Position numbers and translations under genes: made by a program. Below the pieces are notes generated by a model that did not search any database, was not told where the DNA came from, and worked only from the letters and a program-made list of their open reading frames with translations. From assembly GCA_902801565.1 (NCBI GenBank), contig CADCIX010000013.1:22398-86397 (forward strand): a DNA stretch of 64,000 nucleotides, in the 5' to 3' direction. Of this stretch, positions 16,129 through 24,275 are shown in pieces (within the stretch, counting starts at the first letter, position 1; each line of letters starts with the position of its first letter). This DNA is from an uncultured Veillonellaceae bacterium. GTDB lineage: Bacteria > Bacillota > Negativicutes > Selenomonadales > Selenomonadaceae.

Positions 16129-16782
16129 TCACTTTTTATTCAAATGCCTGGCCAATGTGTTGCCGGCAAATTGAACCAGTTGAACAAGAACGATGAGGAT
16201 GACCACCGTGGCAATCATGACATCGGGACGGAACCTCTGGTAGCCGTAGCGGATGGCAAGGTCGCCAAGTCCGCCGCCGCCGATGGCACCCGCCATGGCA
16301 GACTCGCCAACGAGGGCGATGATGACCGTGGTGAGCTGTGCCGTGATGCTGGGCATGGCCTCCGGAAGAAGCACCCGGCAGATGATCTGCGCGGGCGTTG
16401 CCCCCATGGAAAGGGCTGCCTCCACAATGCCGTAAGGGACCTCTTTCAGCGAGGTTTCCACCTGCCGGCCGATGAAGGGAACCGACGCGATGACCAGGGG
16501 CACCATGGCAGCCGTCGTTCCGATGGCGCTCCCAACCAGAAGGCGCGTAAAGGGTATGATGGCAACCATGAGGATGATGAAGGGGATGGAACGTATGGCA
16601 TTGACGATGCCGCCGATGACGCGATTGAGCGCCGGGCTTTCCAATATCTGCCCCTTGCTTGTGGTATGAAGGAGGACCCCGAGAGGGATTCCAAGGACGG
16701 TGGCGATGGCCATGGAGACAGCCACCATGTAAATGGTCTCTCCGAGAGCCTTAGTCAGAAGTGGAAGCATGTCGCTTGACAT
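16129..16782 (-). CDS. metI: Methionine ABC transporter permease
   Basis: 217 residues with five predicted transmembrane segments and the EAA-like cytoplasmic loop EAALSMGATPAQIICRVLLP. It forms the methionine channel with MetN. It overlaps the end of metN by 32 bases; the 16782 start is supported by GGAGGTGAT 5 bases upstream, inside metN, indicating translational coupling. Confidence 0.95.
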   Translation of the reverse strand: MSSDMLPLLTKALGETIYMVAVSMAIATVLGIPLGVLLHTTSKGQILESPALNRVIGGIVNAIRSIPFIILMVAIIPFTRLLVGSAIGTTAAMVPLVIASVPFIGRQVETSLKEVPYGIVEAALSMGATPAQIICRVLLPEAMPSITAQLTTVIIALVGESAMAGAIGGGGLGDLAIRYGYQRFRPDVMIATVVILIVLVQLVQFAGNTLARHLNKK

Positions 16783-17809
16783 AGCCGATCACCTCCATTT
16801 TGAGATCGTGGTTTCTCAGATAGTCCAATGCCTTTTCTATCTCCGCATCCTCGCCGGTAATGCCGATGATCATACGGCCAAAGGGCGTGGACTTGATCTG
16901 GTCGAGATTGCCGAAAAGCATGGTGCACTCGATGTTGCAGGAACGTATCATCCCCGCAATGACGGGATCGTCGGCGGATTCCCCGAGGAAGATCAGGCGA
17001 AGCAGCAGATAGCTGCCGGGAACGGGCTCGTGGGAGATGGCATTGCCGCGAAAGGCGGTGGGAAGGTCGTTGGAGAGAAGGACGCTGATAAACTCCTTCG
17101 TGATGGGTTTCTGTGGATTGGTGAAAACCTCCATCACCGTTCCCTGCTCTGCGATGACGCCGTTCTCGATGACAGCCACCTTGTCACAGATGTCCTTGAT
17201 GACCTGCATCTCATGGGTGATGACCACGACGGTCAGGGCGAGCTTCTGGTTGATGTCCCGGATCAGTTCCAGAATGGATTTTGTGGTCTGGGGATCCAGG
17301 GCGCTGGTCGCCTCGTCGCAGAGAAGCACCTTCGGGCTGCTTGCCAACGCCCTTGCAATGCCCACGCGCTGTTTCTGTCCGCCGGAGAGCTGGGAGGGAT
17401 ACTGGTTCGCCTTGTCGGAGAGTCCGACGAGATTCAAAAGAGGCTCCACCTTTTCTTTGATTTCCTTTTCCCCTGTGCCGGAAAGCCGCAGGGGAAAGGC
17501 GATATTGTCATAGACCGTGGCCGAGGAAAGCAGGTTGAAGTGCTGGAAAATCATGCCGATGTCCTTGCGTGCCTCGCGAAGCTCTCCCTCGCTCATAGCC
17601 GTGAGATCCTTGGAATCCACGATGACCTGCCCGGAGGTCGGGCGCTCCAGCATGTTGATGCAGCGAATCAACGTGGATTTTCCCGCGCCGCTGAGCCCGA
17701 TGATGCCGTAAATCTCCCCACGTCCGATTTCCAGGCTGATATTCTTGAGTGCCTTTACGGGACCCGAAGGGCTGTCATAAATTTTCTCTATGTTGGATAG
17801 CTTTATCAT
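16751..17809 (-). CDS. metN: Methionine ABC transporter ATP-binding protein
   Basis: 352 residues. Walker A GLSGAGKST, signature LSGGQKQR, Walker B VLLCDEATSALDP, then a C-terminal NIL/ACT-like regulatory domain (GRMIIGITGEDAEIEKALDYL) that senses methionine and inhibits transport. First gene of metNIQ with an AAGGAG ribosome-binding site. The leader is short and shows no S-box or T-box riboswitch, so control may rest on a repressor or on the NIL domain. Confidence 0.96.
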   Translation of the reverse strand: MIKLSNIEKIYDSPSGPVKALKNISLEIGRGEIYGIIGLSGAGKSTLIRCINMLERPTSGQVIVDSKDLTAMSEGELREARKDIGMIFQHFNLLSSATVYDNIAFPLRLSGTGEKEIKEKVEPLLNLVGLSDKANQYPSQLSGGQKQRVGIARALASSPKVLLCDEATSALDPQTTKSILELIRDINQKLALTVVVITHEMQVIKDICDKVAVIENGVIAEQGTVMEVFTNPQKPITKEFISVLLSNDLPTAFRGNAISHEPVPGSYLLLRLIFLGESADDPVIAGMIRSCNIECTMLFGNLDQIKSTPFGRMIIGITGEDAEIEKALDYLRNHDLKMEVIGYVKRHASTSD

Positions 17810-17852
17810 AAAGCCGTGACTCCTTAATTCCTAGTAATTTTATATGTTTTAC

Positions 17853-17881
17853 ATAGTATCATGAGAAACCATGCTTGTCAA
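17853..17881 (-). promoter_or_regulatory. Sigma-A promoter of metNIQ
   Basis: On the minus strand TTGACA (17881-17876), a 17-bp spacer and TACTAT (17858-17853), about 44 bp before the metN start. Confidence 0.75.
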
Positions 17882-17911
17882 CGAAAAAATCCTTTATATT
17901 ATAACGCTTTG

Positions 17912-18063
17912 TTCAAATTTTGCCAAAGGCAAAATATTCCTATTGATGTTGCGACACGAAGCGAAGCGGAGTTAGTCCCCGGAGGGGATTCAAATTTTGC
18001 CAAAGGCAAAGAAGCGAAGCGGAGTTAGTCCCCGGAGGGGATTCAAATTTTGCCAAAGGCAAA
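17912..18063. repeat. 53-bp tandem repeat (two units plus a partial), in a 338-bp intergenic gap
   Basis: Two adjacent identical-looking 53-bp units occupy 17958-18010 and 18011-18063. The unit holds GAAGCGAAGCGGAGTTAG, a short CCCCGGAGGGG symmetry and a TTTTGCCAAAGGCAAA stem. A partial copy of the stem part lies at 17912-17937. No spacers separate the units, so this is not CRISPR. It fills most of the gap between metN and the yvyF-like gene (17810-18148), which otherwise holds only the metN promoter. Confidence 0.9.
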
Positions 18064-18148
18064 ATATACTTTTGCAGGAAACTTGCCTCTGTTTGGCGAA
18101 TAGAAGCTAAAATATGGAAATGCAGGTGTTTTGAAGGCGGTGATATAC

Positions 18149-18643
18149 ATGCGTGGATCGCGAAGGTCGGGCGGGTCGGCCAAAACAAATATGGCAAAAC
18201 GTCCCCAGATCAAGAGCTGTCCTATCTGCGGACGTCCTTATGTGGAAATGGGACGGAAGATGTGCCGGGAATGCTATGAAAAAGAAGAAAAGATGGAACT
18301 TGAGGTCATCCATTATGTCCGGGAGCACCCCAAGGCGACAGGCGAGGAAGTCATGGAAGCCACAGGAGTGCCAGCCTCCGTTATCCGCAGGATGATACGG
18401 GAAGGCCGCTTCGTGGACGAGAACTTCAAGATCGATTATCCCTGCGCCCGTTGCGGCAGATCGATCATCACGGGGAAACTCTGCCAGGATTGCCTGGCGA
18501 AGCTCCACAACAGGATCCAGAAGGCAACGAAAGAACTCCAGATCAAGCAGGCAAAGGAGGAAACCCGGATCAAGGGGATGTTTACCGCATCAGAGGACGG
18601 GGAAACACATGTGAAAAAAGGGAAAAAGACTGGCCAGAAATAA
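18149..18643 (+). CDS. YvyF-like flagellar operon protein (zinc-ribbon)
   Basis: 164 residues. Two zinc-ribbon-like CxxC pairs at the N-terminus (CPICGRPYVEMGRKMCRECY) and two further CxxC pairs later (CARCGRSI; CQDCLAK), around a helix-turn-helix-like segment (ATGEEVMEATGVPASVIRRM). This is the layout of the flagellar operon protein family of B. subtilis YvyF. Its job is not firmly known. The ATG at 18149 has AAGGCGG upstream. Nearby genes are flagellar. A 13-bp hairpin follows the stop. Confidence 0.75.
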   Translation: MRGSRRSGGSAKTNMAKRPQIKSCPICGRPYVEMGRKMCRECYEKEEKMELEVIHYVREHPKATGEEVMEATGVPASVIRRMIREGRFVDENFKIDYPCARCGRSIITGKLCQDCLAKLHNRIQKATKELQIKQAKEETRIKGMFTASEDGETHVKKGKKTGQK

Positions 18644-18658
18644 GTTCCGTGAATCAAC

Positions 18659-18691
18659 AAGGCGGGGTTCCTGCACAGGGAATCCTGCCTT
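18659..18691 (+). terminator. Hairpin after the yvyF-like gene, terminator-like
   Basis: A 13-bp stem (18659-18671 with 18679-18691, two G:T pairs) 16 bp beyond the stop. The following T tract is weak (TATTGG), so termination is uncertain. Confidence 0.6.
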
Positions 18692-18785
18692 TATTGGACG
18701 ACGCCCTTTTCAAGGCGATTTGTTGTCCATGAACCACTTCAAATATTTATAGAGGCTTCCATTCATTTTGCAAAAAATTGTTGTA

Positions 18786-18814
18786 TTGTCAAATGGGAAA
18801 GAGTATTGTATATT
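18786..18814 (+). promoter_or_regulatory. Sigma-A promoter of mreB
   Basis: TTGTCA (18786-18791), 17-bp spacer, TATATT (18809-18814), about 52 bp before the mreB ATG. Confidence 0.65.
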
Positions 18815-18865
18815 TGTATGGATTCAGGATTGCAATAGGGTGTTTTGGAAGGAGCTTTTTATTCT

Positions 18866-19888
18866 ATGTTTGGAATGACAATGGATATAGGAATAGATTT
18901 GGGCACGGCAAATGTGCTCGTTTATGTGAAGGGAAAAGGGATCGTCCTTCGGGAGCCGTCGGTGGTTGCCGTGGACAAGGACACAAACCGGGTGCTGGCC
19001 ATTGGTGAGGAGGCCCGTCGCATGATCGGGCGTACTCCCGGAAATATTGTGGCAATCCGCCCCTTGCGGGAAGGGGTCATTGCCGACTATGACATCACGG
19101 AGCGCATGTTGCGCCATTTCATTGAGAAGGTCGTTGGCAGGAGTTTCGTTTTCCGCCCCCGCATCATGATTTGCATTCCCTCCGGCGTCACCATGGTGGA
19201 ACAGCGCGCAGTGCAGGAAGCGGCGGAACAGGCGGGAGCACGTCATACACAGCTCATCGAGGAGCCCTTGGCCGCAGCGCTCGGAGCCGGCCTTGATATC
19301 TCGGAGCCCTGCGGGTCCATGGTGGTGGATATCGGCGGTGGCACGACGGATATTGCCGTCATCAGCCTTGGGGGCATCGTCACAAGTGACAGTCTGCGCA
19401 TTGCCGGCGATAAATTCGATTCGGATATCATCGACTATGTGAAAAAGGAATTCAATATGATGATCGGCGAGCGCACCTCAGAGGACGTAAAGGTGAATGT
19501 GGGAGCCGCCTTTGCATCGGCGCGCAATGAGACCATGGACATCCGGGGCAGGGACCTGCTCTCGGGTCTGCCGAAGAACATCTCCATCACCACGGCCCAG
19601 GCAGCGGCAGCAATGGAGCAGTCCGTGACCAGCATCGTGGAACATGTGAAAAAGGTGCTGGAAGACACTCCCCCGGAGCTTGCCGCAGATATCATGGACC
19701 GTGGAATCATCCTCACCGGCGGCGGCGCCATGCTTTACGGCCTGGATGAGCTCATCCGCCGCGAAACGGAAATTCCCACAGCCCTTGCAGACGATGCTCT
19801 TTCCTGCGTTGCCCTGGGATGCGGCAAGGCATTGGATGCCTTCGCGAAATTCGATGGAAAGGCAACCAATACGAAATTCAAAGAGTGA
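18866..19888 (+). CDS. mreB: MreB/Mbl-type actin-like cell-shape protein
   Basis: 340 residues. Actin-fold motifs IGIDLGTANVLVYVKGKG (phosphate 1), VDIGGGTTDIAVIS (phosphate 2) and ILTGGGAMLYGLDE (adenosine). It polymerises under the membrane and directs the wall-synthesis machinery in rod-shaped cells. The position directly before flgF-flgG parallels mbl-flhO-flhP in Bacillus, so it is likely the Mbl-type paralogue. The ATG has GGAAGGAG upstream. It is separated from flgF by a copy of the 98-bp repeat. Confidence 0.94.
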   Translation: MFGMTMDIGIDLGTANVLVYVKGKGIVLREPSVVAVDKDTNRVLAIGEEARRMIGRTPGNIVAIRPLREGVIADYDITERMLRHFIEKVVGRSFVFRPRIMICIPSGVTMVEQRAVQEAAEQAGARHTQLIEEPLAAALGAGLDISEPCGSMVVDIGGGTTDIAVISLGGIVTSDSLRIAGDKFDSDIIDYVKKEFNMMIGERTSEDVKVNVGAAFASARNETMDIRGRDLLSGLPKNISITTAQAAAAMEQSVTSIVEHVKKVLEDTPPELAADIMDRGIILTGGGAMLYGLDELIRRETEIPTALADDALSCVALGCGKALDAFAKFDGKATNTKFKE

Positions 19889-19941
19889 GGAAGGTATTTC
19901 CTTTTTTGTGGCGAATAAGTACATGAACTATGAATCGTGAA

Positions 19942-20039
19942 TTTACTATGAAATCTTAGCGAGTCAAGCCCGAAGGGCGCAGAATCGGTTGGATTTCGTG
20001 TAAGGGCGTAGTGCGAAACACTGTTTCGCACGGAGTTTG
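19942..20039 (-). repeat. 98-bp dispersed repeat, copy 2 (inverted)
   Basis: Reverse complement of the 11483-11580 element with 94 of 98 bases identical, including a perfect GTGCGAAAC/GTTTCGCAC stem. It ends 12 bp before flgF, whose ribosome-binding site (GAGGTGAAAGG) begins just outside it. Its hairpin could affect mreB-flgF read-through. Confidence 0.9.
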
Positions 20040-20051
20040 AGGTGAAAGGAT

Positions 20052-20876
20052 ATGTGGCGTGGGCTCTATGCAGCGGCTTCGGGCATGATTACGGAAACGA
20101 AGCGCACAGATACGATTGCAAATAACCTGGCGAATGCGGACACGAACGGTTTCAAGAAGGATGTGGCGGTGAGCAAGGAATTCGAACCGATGTTCATCCG
20201 ACGCATCAACGACTACGATCCCAGGACGAAAGTGACTTCTTTCAAGGGATTTTCCTTGAATGGACGGCCCCCGCGTGTCGGTACCCTGGGGGTGGGAGCC
20301 AGCATTGCGGAGATTGCGACAGACCGTGAGCAGGGAGCGATGAAGACCACAGGGAATCCCCTGGATGTGGCGATTGCAGGGGACGGTTTCTTTGCCGTGC
20401 AAACAGACCAGGGGGTGCGTTACACCCGTGACGGGGCTTTCGTCCGTTCCTCTACCGGCCAGCTCCAGAACATGAAGGGGCAGCCTGTGTTGAATGCACA
20501 AGGACGCCCCATCACGATTCCGGGGGATGCCTCGCATATCATCATAGGAGCACGGGGAGAGATTGCCGTGGGCAATCCCCAGAATGATATGACATACCAG
20601 CGGGTGGACCAGCTCATGTTCGTCTCCTTTGGGCCTGACCGACGTGCGATCCTCAAGCAGGGCGACAATCTCTGGAATCCACGGGAAGGCGCAGTTCCCG
20701 AGCCGGCTGAGGGGGAAATCCAGCAAGGCTGCCTGGAGGCATCGAATGCGAATGTCGTCATGGATATGGTGGAACTCATCAACAATCAGCGCATTTACGA
20801 GGCTGGGGCCAAGGCCGTGACGACGCAGGACACCATGCTGGAAAAGGCCGTGACCGAAGTTGGGCGCGTGACCTGA
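20052..20876 (+). CDS. flgF: Flagellar rod/basal-body protein FlgF (FlhO-like)
   Basis: 274 residues with the N-terminal FlgF/FlgG signature MWRGLYAAASGMITETKRTD and C-terminal NANVVMDMVELINNQRIYEA. It is a distal or proximal rod component exported by the flagellar type III apparatus. The ATG follows GAGGTGAAAGG. First of a run flgF-flgG-flgA-flgH-flgI-flgJ. Confidence 0.94.
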   Translation: MWRGLYAAASGMITETKRTDTIANNLANADTNGFKKDVAVSKEFEPMFIRRINDYDPRTKVTSFKGFSLNGRPPRVGTLGVGASIAEIATDREQGAMKTTGNPLDVAIAGDGFFAVQTDQGVRYTRDGAFVRSSTGQLQNMKGQPVLNAQGRPITIPGDASHIIIGARGEIAVGNPQNDMTYQRVDQLMFVSFGPDRRAILKQGDNLWNPREGAVPEPAEGEIQQGCLEASNANVVMDMVELINNQRIYEAGAKAVTTQDTMLEKAVTEVGRVT

Positions 20877-20911
20877 TAGGAAAATAGATTTTAATTTTTT
20901 AGAGAAGTGCT

Positions 20912-20938
20912 TAAGTTTTTTTCCGGTTTCTTCGATAT
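20912..20938 (+). promoter_or_regulatory. Sigma-28/sigma-D-like promoter candidate upstream of flgG
   Basis: TAAG (20912-20915), 15-base spacer, TTCGATAT (20931-20938). The flagellar sigma-D consensus is TAAA-N15-GCCGATAT, so the -10 box matches 6 of 8 and the -35 box 3 of 4. It lies 47 bp before the flgG start. Confidence 0.5.
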
Positions 20939-20984
20939 ACAGAACAGGGAGATTCTACATTATCTTGTTTGGAGGAACTGCTTT

Positions 20985-21776
20985 ATGATGAGATCGTTGT
21001 GGTCATCGGCCTCAGGCATGATCGGCCAGCAGAAGCATATGGACGTTCTGTCCCACAATATAGCCAATGTCAATACCTATGGCGGCAAGAAGGTCCGGAC
21101 AGAGTTCCAGGACCTGATTTACCAGAATCTTCGCGATGCCGGTGCGGACAGCGGTGCGGATTCCCAGTATCCCACGGGGCTGGCCATCGGACTTGGCACG
21201 AGAGTGGCGGCAACCCAGCGTGTGTTCGTGCAGGGAGCGCTTCAGACCACGGACAATCCGACGGACATCGGAATCCAGGGCGAGGGCTTCTTCCGCATCG
21301 AACTGCCGGACGGCACCATTGGCTATACCCGAGATGGCACGTTCAAGCTAGATGCCAATCGCCGCATGGTAACGACGGACGGCTATCCCTTGGCAGATGG
21401 CATCACCATTGATGAGACGGCGCCCAGTGACAGCATTGTCATTGCAGGGGACGGGCAGGTTTCCTGTACGCCTGCGGGCGGTGAGCAGCAGGCGGTGGGA
21501 CAGATTACCCTGGCACGGTTTGTAAATCCGGCAGGCCTCACGGCCATTGGCAAGAACCTCTTCATCGTCTCGGCAGCCTCCGGCGATCCCATTGAGGGGA
21601 ATCCCGGTGAGGACGGCGCAGGAACCTTGACCCAGGGGACACTGGAGATGTCCACGGTGCAGATCGTTGAGGAGATGGTGGAGATGATCATCGCCCAGCG
21701 CGCCTACGAGTCCAATTCCAAGGCGGTCATTACCTCGGATTCCATGCTGGAAGTTGCTAATGGATTGAAGCGTTGA
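20985..21776 (+). CDS. flgG: Flagellar distal rod protein FlgG (FlhP-like)
   Basis: 263 residues. N-terminal SLWSSASGMIGQQKHMDVL and HNIANVNTYG, central TDNPTDIGIQGEGFF, and C-terminal VQIVEEMVEMIIAQRAYESN are FlgG hallmarks. It forms the distal rod connecting basal body to hook. The ATG at 20985 follows GGAGGA. Its stop overlaps the flgA start (TGATG), indicating coupling. The 108-bp upstream gap carries a sigma-D-like site. Confidence 0.95.
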   Translation: MMRSLWSSASGMIGQQKHMDVLSHNIANVNTYGGKKVRTEFQDLIYQNLRDAGADSGADSQYPTGLAIGLGTRVAATQRVFVQGALQTTDNPTDIGIQGEGFFRIELPDGTIGYTRDGTFKLDANRRMVTTDGYPLADGITIDETAPSDSIVIAGDGQVSCTPAGGEQQAVGQITLARFVNPAGLTAIGKNLFIVSAASGDPIEGNPGEDGAGTLTQGTLEMSTVQIVEEMVEMIIAQRAYESNSKAVITSDSMLEVANGLKR

Positions 21777-22531
21777 TGAAATTGAAGATTCTTTTTGCGG
21801 CCATTCTTTGCTTGTTCTGGAGTGGCTTTTTTTTCCTGCCTGTGGCATCCTGCGCTTACGGGCCTGGCTTGCAGATGGAGCGGTACCCCCAGGTGATCCC
21901 GTCGGAGCAGTTCCCTGTCCTCGCTGCCGAAAAGCTGGAGGCAGTGCTAGAGGAACAGGGGGAGACGCGGCGGCATGAGCTCAAGCTCCTGCGGGGCCCA
22001 CAGACGATGCACTGCCCACCGGGGGAGATTATCTGCGAGGCGACACTTCCCAAACAGATTCGCTACAATACGACAATTCCTGTTTACCTGTCCGTCTATA
22101 TCGATGGAAAATTTTATCGGCGGGCGACCTGCTACTACCGCGTCGTGGTCTATGACAGGGTGCTGGTGGCGGCGCGGGACCTGCCCCTGGAGCACAAGAT
22201 CCAGCCGACAGATGTGCGGTTGGAGGAGCGGGAGATCGAGAGCCGGGCGGACGAATACCTTACAGATCCTGCGGACGTATCGGGCAGGGTTCCCGCCCGT
22301 GTCATCAAGGAAGGCACGGCCATAACGGACCGAATGCTGCAAAGTCCCATCGTCATGGATGCAGGCGCTGCCATTACTCTCATGGCAACACATAACGGCA
22401 TTCAGGTGAAGGCCGAGGGGGTCGCCATGGAGCGTGGCCGCATCGGAAAGATCATTCGCGTGCGGAACGCAAAATCCCGCAAGGTCCTCAGAGGACGCGT
22501 TCTGGATGCAAATACCGTGGAAATTATTTGA
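21776..22531 (+). CDS. flgA: Flagellar P-ring assembly chaperone FlgA
   Basis: 251 residues. A signal peptide (LKILFAAILCLFWSGFFFLP) and a SAF/FlgA C-terminal domain (LVAARDLPLEHKIQPTDVRL, then RVPARVIKEGTAITDRML, GRIGKIIRVRN, LRGRVLDANTVEI). It works in the periplasm to help P-ring formation by FlgI. It overlaps flgG by one base. Its presence with FlgH and FlgI indicates an outer membrane. Confidence 0.93.
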   Translation: MKLKILFAAILCLFWSGFFFLPVASCAYGPGLQMERYPQVIPSEQFPVLAAEKLEAVLEEQGETRRHELKLLRGPQTMHCPPGEIICEATLPKQIRYNTTIPVYLSVYIDGKFYRRATCYYRVVVYDRVLVAARDLPLEHKIQPTDVRLEEREIESRADEYLTDPADVSGRVPARVIKEGTAITDRMLQSPIVMDAGAAITLMATHNGIQVKAEGVAMERGRIGKIIRVRNAKSRKVLRGRVLDANTVEII

Positions 22532-22541
22532 GGTGAGTGGA

Positions 22542-23135
22542 ATGAAGAAAAAGATGAGCTGTATGCTTGCCATAGCACTGGCCTGTTCCATTGCGGCTGC
22601 CCCCGTGGCGGGCGCACAGTCCCTTTGGTCGGACGAGGGGGGCAATGACTGGGGTGTCTTCGGGGATCACAAGGCGCATAATGTGGGTGACATCCTGACC
22701 ATCGTCATCAGCGAGCGGACCACGTTGCAGTCACAGAAAGCGACCTCCAACAGCAAGTCGGGCAGCCAGAGCCTGGAGGGGGGAGTCGGTGTCTTCGACT
22801 TCATCCGGGCGGCATCCATCAGCGGATCGGATTCCTTCTCGGCAAAAGGCTCGGCCACGGACACGAACCGCGTGACGGGCAATATCACGGTCACCGTGGT
22901 GGAGAAGCAGCCCAACGGCAATCTTGTGGTGGAGGGCGTACAGTCCATCTGGCACAACAAGGATGAGAACAAGATCACGTTGCGGGGACTGGTACGGCCG
23001 GATGATGTGACGGCGGCGAATACGGTTCCATCCACCAAGGTGGCCAATGCGGTGGTCAAGTTCGATGGAAAGGGCCCGCTCAATGCGAAGCAGCGGCAGG
23101 GCATTCTGACGCAGATTTTCAATATCCTGTTCTGA
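22542..23135 (+). CDS. flgH: Flagellar L-ring protein FlgH
   Basis: 197 residues with FlgH blocks NVGDILTIVISERT, GNITVTVVEKQPNGNLVVEG and LRGLVRPDDVTAANTVPST. It forms the L-ring in the outer membrane. Proteobacterial FlgH has a lipobox; here the signal peptide (MKKKMSCMLAIALACSIAAA then GAQS) shows a weak AxAC and an alternative type-I site AGA/QS, so lipidation is doubtful. The ATG at 22542 follows GAGGTGAG. It lies 10 bp after flgA. Confidence 0.93.
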   Translation: MKKKMSCMLAIALACSIAAAPVAGAQSLWSDEGGNDWGVFGDHKAHNVGDILTIVISERTTLQSQKATSNSKSGSQSLEGGVGVFDFIRAASISGSDSFSAKGSATDTNRVTGNITVTVVEKQPNGNLVVEGVQSIWHNKDENKITLRGLVRPDDVTAANTVPSTKVANAVVKFDGKGPLNAKQRQGILTQIFNILF

Positions 23136-23148
23136 TGAGGTGTTGGTT

Positions 23149-24261
23149 ATGAAAAAATTCATCGCCATGGCATTGGCGGCCTCGCTCCTTATGGGAACGA
23201 ATATGGCATCGGTGTCTGCGGACTCAGCGGTTACGCGCCTCAAGGATATCTCCAAGGTACAGGGCGTGCGCTCCAACCAGCTCATGGGCTACAGTCTTGT
23301 GGTGGGGCTCAACGGTACAGGGGACTCCAACAAGTCGACAGAAACCATCCAGTCCGTGGTGAACATGCTCAGGAGCTATGGCGTGACCATCAGCGCTTCT
23401 TCCCTGAAGCCGAAAAACGTGGCTGCGGTCATGGTCACGGCAACTTTGCCTCCCTTTGTCCGGGAGGGAGATACCCTGGACGTGACGGTCTCTTCCATGG
23501 GAGATGCCAAGAGCATCCAGGGAGGCACCCTTCTTCAGACTCCCCTCCGGGCGGGCAATGGGAATGTCTATGCCGTGGCTCAGGGGGCGGTTTCCACGGG
23601 CGGCTTCATGGCGGGGAATGGCGGCTCCGGCGTGCAGAAGAATTTCCCCACCGTGGGGATCACGCCGAACGGTGCCATCGTGGAACGCACGGTAGAGGAT
23701 GACCTCGGTGCCAACGGGAACATCAGCCTTTCCCTTGCCAAAGCGGATTTCACGACAGCGGCACGAGTTGCGGCAGCAGTGAACTCCCAGTACGGGAACA
23801 TTGCCCGCGCAGCGAACCCGGGACGCGTGGACATCAAGATTCCCTCCTATTATCGGGGGAATGTGGTGGGCTTCGTGGCCAGCATCGAAGAACTTCCCAT
23901 CATGCCGGACAACGTTGCAAAGGTGGTTCTCAATGAACGCACCGGAACCATTGTCATGGGCGGCAATGTGGCCGTCGATGAATGCGCCATCACCCAGGGC
24001 GGCATCACCATTCATGTGGAAGGCTCCACGGATGCATCCCAGCCCCTTCCCTATTCCTACGGCACCACGGTGGTGACCAAGGAAACGGATGTGGAAGCGA
24101 CGGAGGACAAGGCGAAAACCATTGTCCTGCAGGCAACGGCAAATATCAGCGACATTGTCGGTGCATTGAACTCCGTTGGCGCGACGCCGAGAGATATCAT
24201 CTCCATTATCCAGTCAATGAAGGCGGCAGGAGCAATCCATGCGGATGTGGAAATCATTTAA
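23149..24261 (+). CDS. flgI: Flagellar P-ring protein FlgI
   Basis: 370 residues. A signal peptide (MKKFIAMALAASLLMGTNMA), then the FlgI core RLKDISKVQGVRSNQLMGY and LVVGLNGTGDSNKST; the C-terminus has LVGALNSVGATPRDIISIIQ-like residues. It forms the P-ring around the rod at the peptidoglycan. The ATG at 23149 follows GAGGTG. It is 13 bp after flgH. Confidence 0.95.
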   Translation: MKKFIAMALAASLLMGTNMASVSADSAVTRLKDISKVQGVRSNQLMGYSLVVGLNGTGDSNKSTETIQSVVNMLRSYGVTISASSLKPKNVAAVMVTATLPPFVREGDTLDVTVSSMGDAKSIQGGTLLQTPLRAGNGNVYAVAQGAVSTGGFMAGNGGSGVQKNFPTVGITPNGAIVERTVEDDLGANGNISLSLAKADFTTAARVAAAVNSQYGNIARAANPGRVDIKIPSYYRGNVVGFVASIEELPIMPDNVAKVVLNERTGTIVMGGNVAVDECAITQGGITIHVEGSTDASQPLPYSYGTTVVTKETDVEATEDKAKTIVLQATANISDIVGALNSVGATPRDIISIIQSMKAAGAIHADVEII

Positions 24262-24275
24262 AGGATGTGGTTCAA

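Noticed and set aside
17810..17881. SAM or T-box riboswitch before metNIQ
   Set aside because: The predicted leader is only a few dozen bases and shows none of the conserved helices or a specifier loop.
17958..18063. Possible CRISPR array
   Set aside because: The 53-bp units abut directly with no unique spacers, and no cas genes are present.
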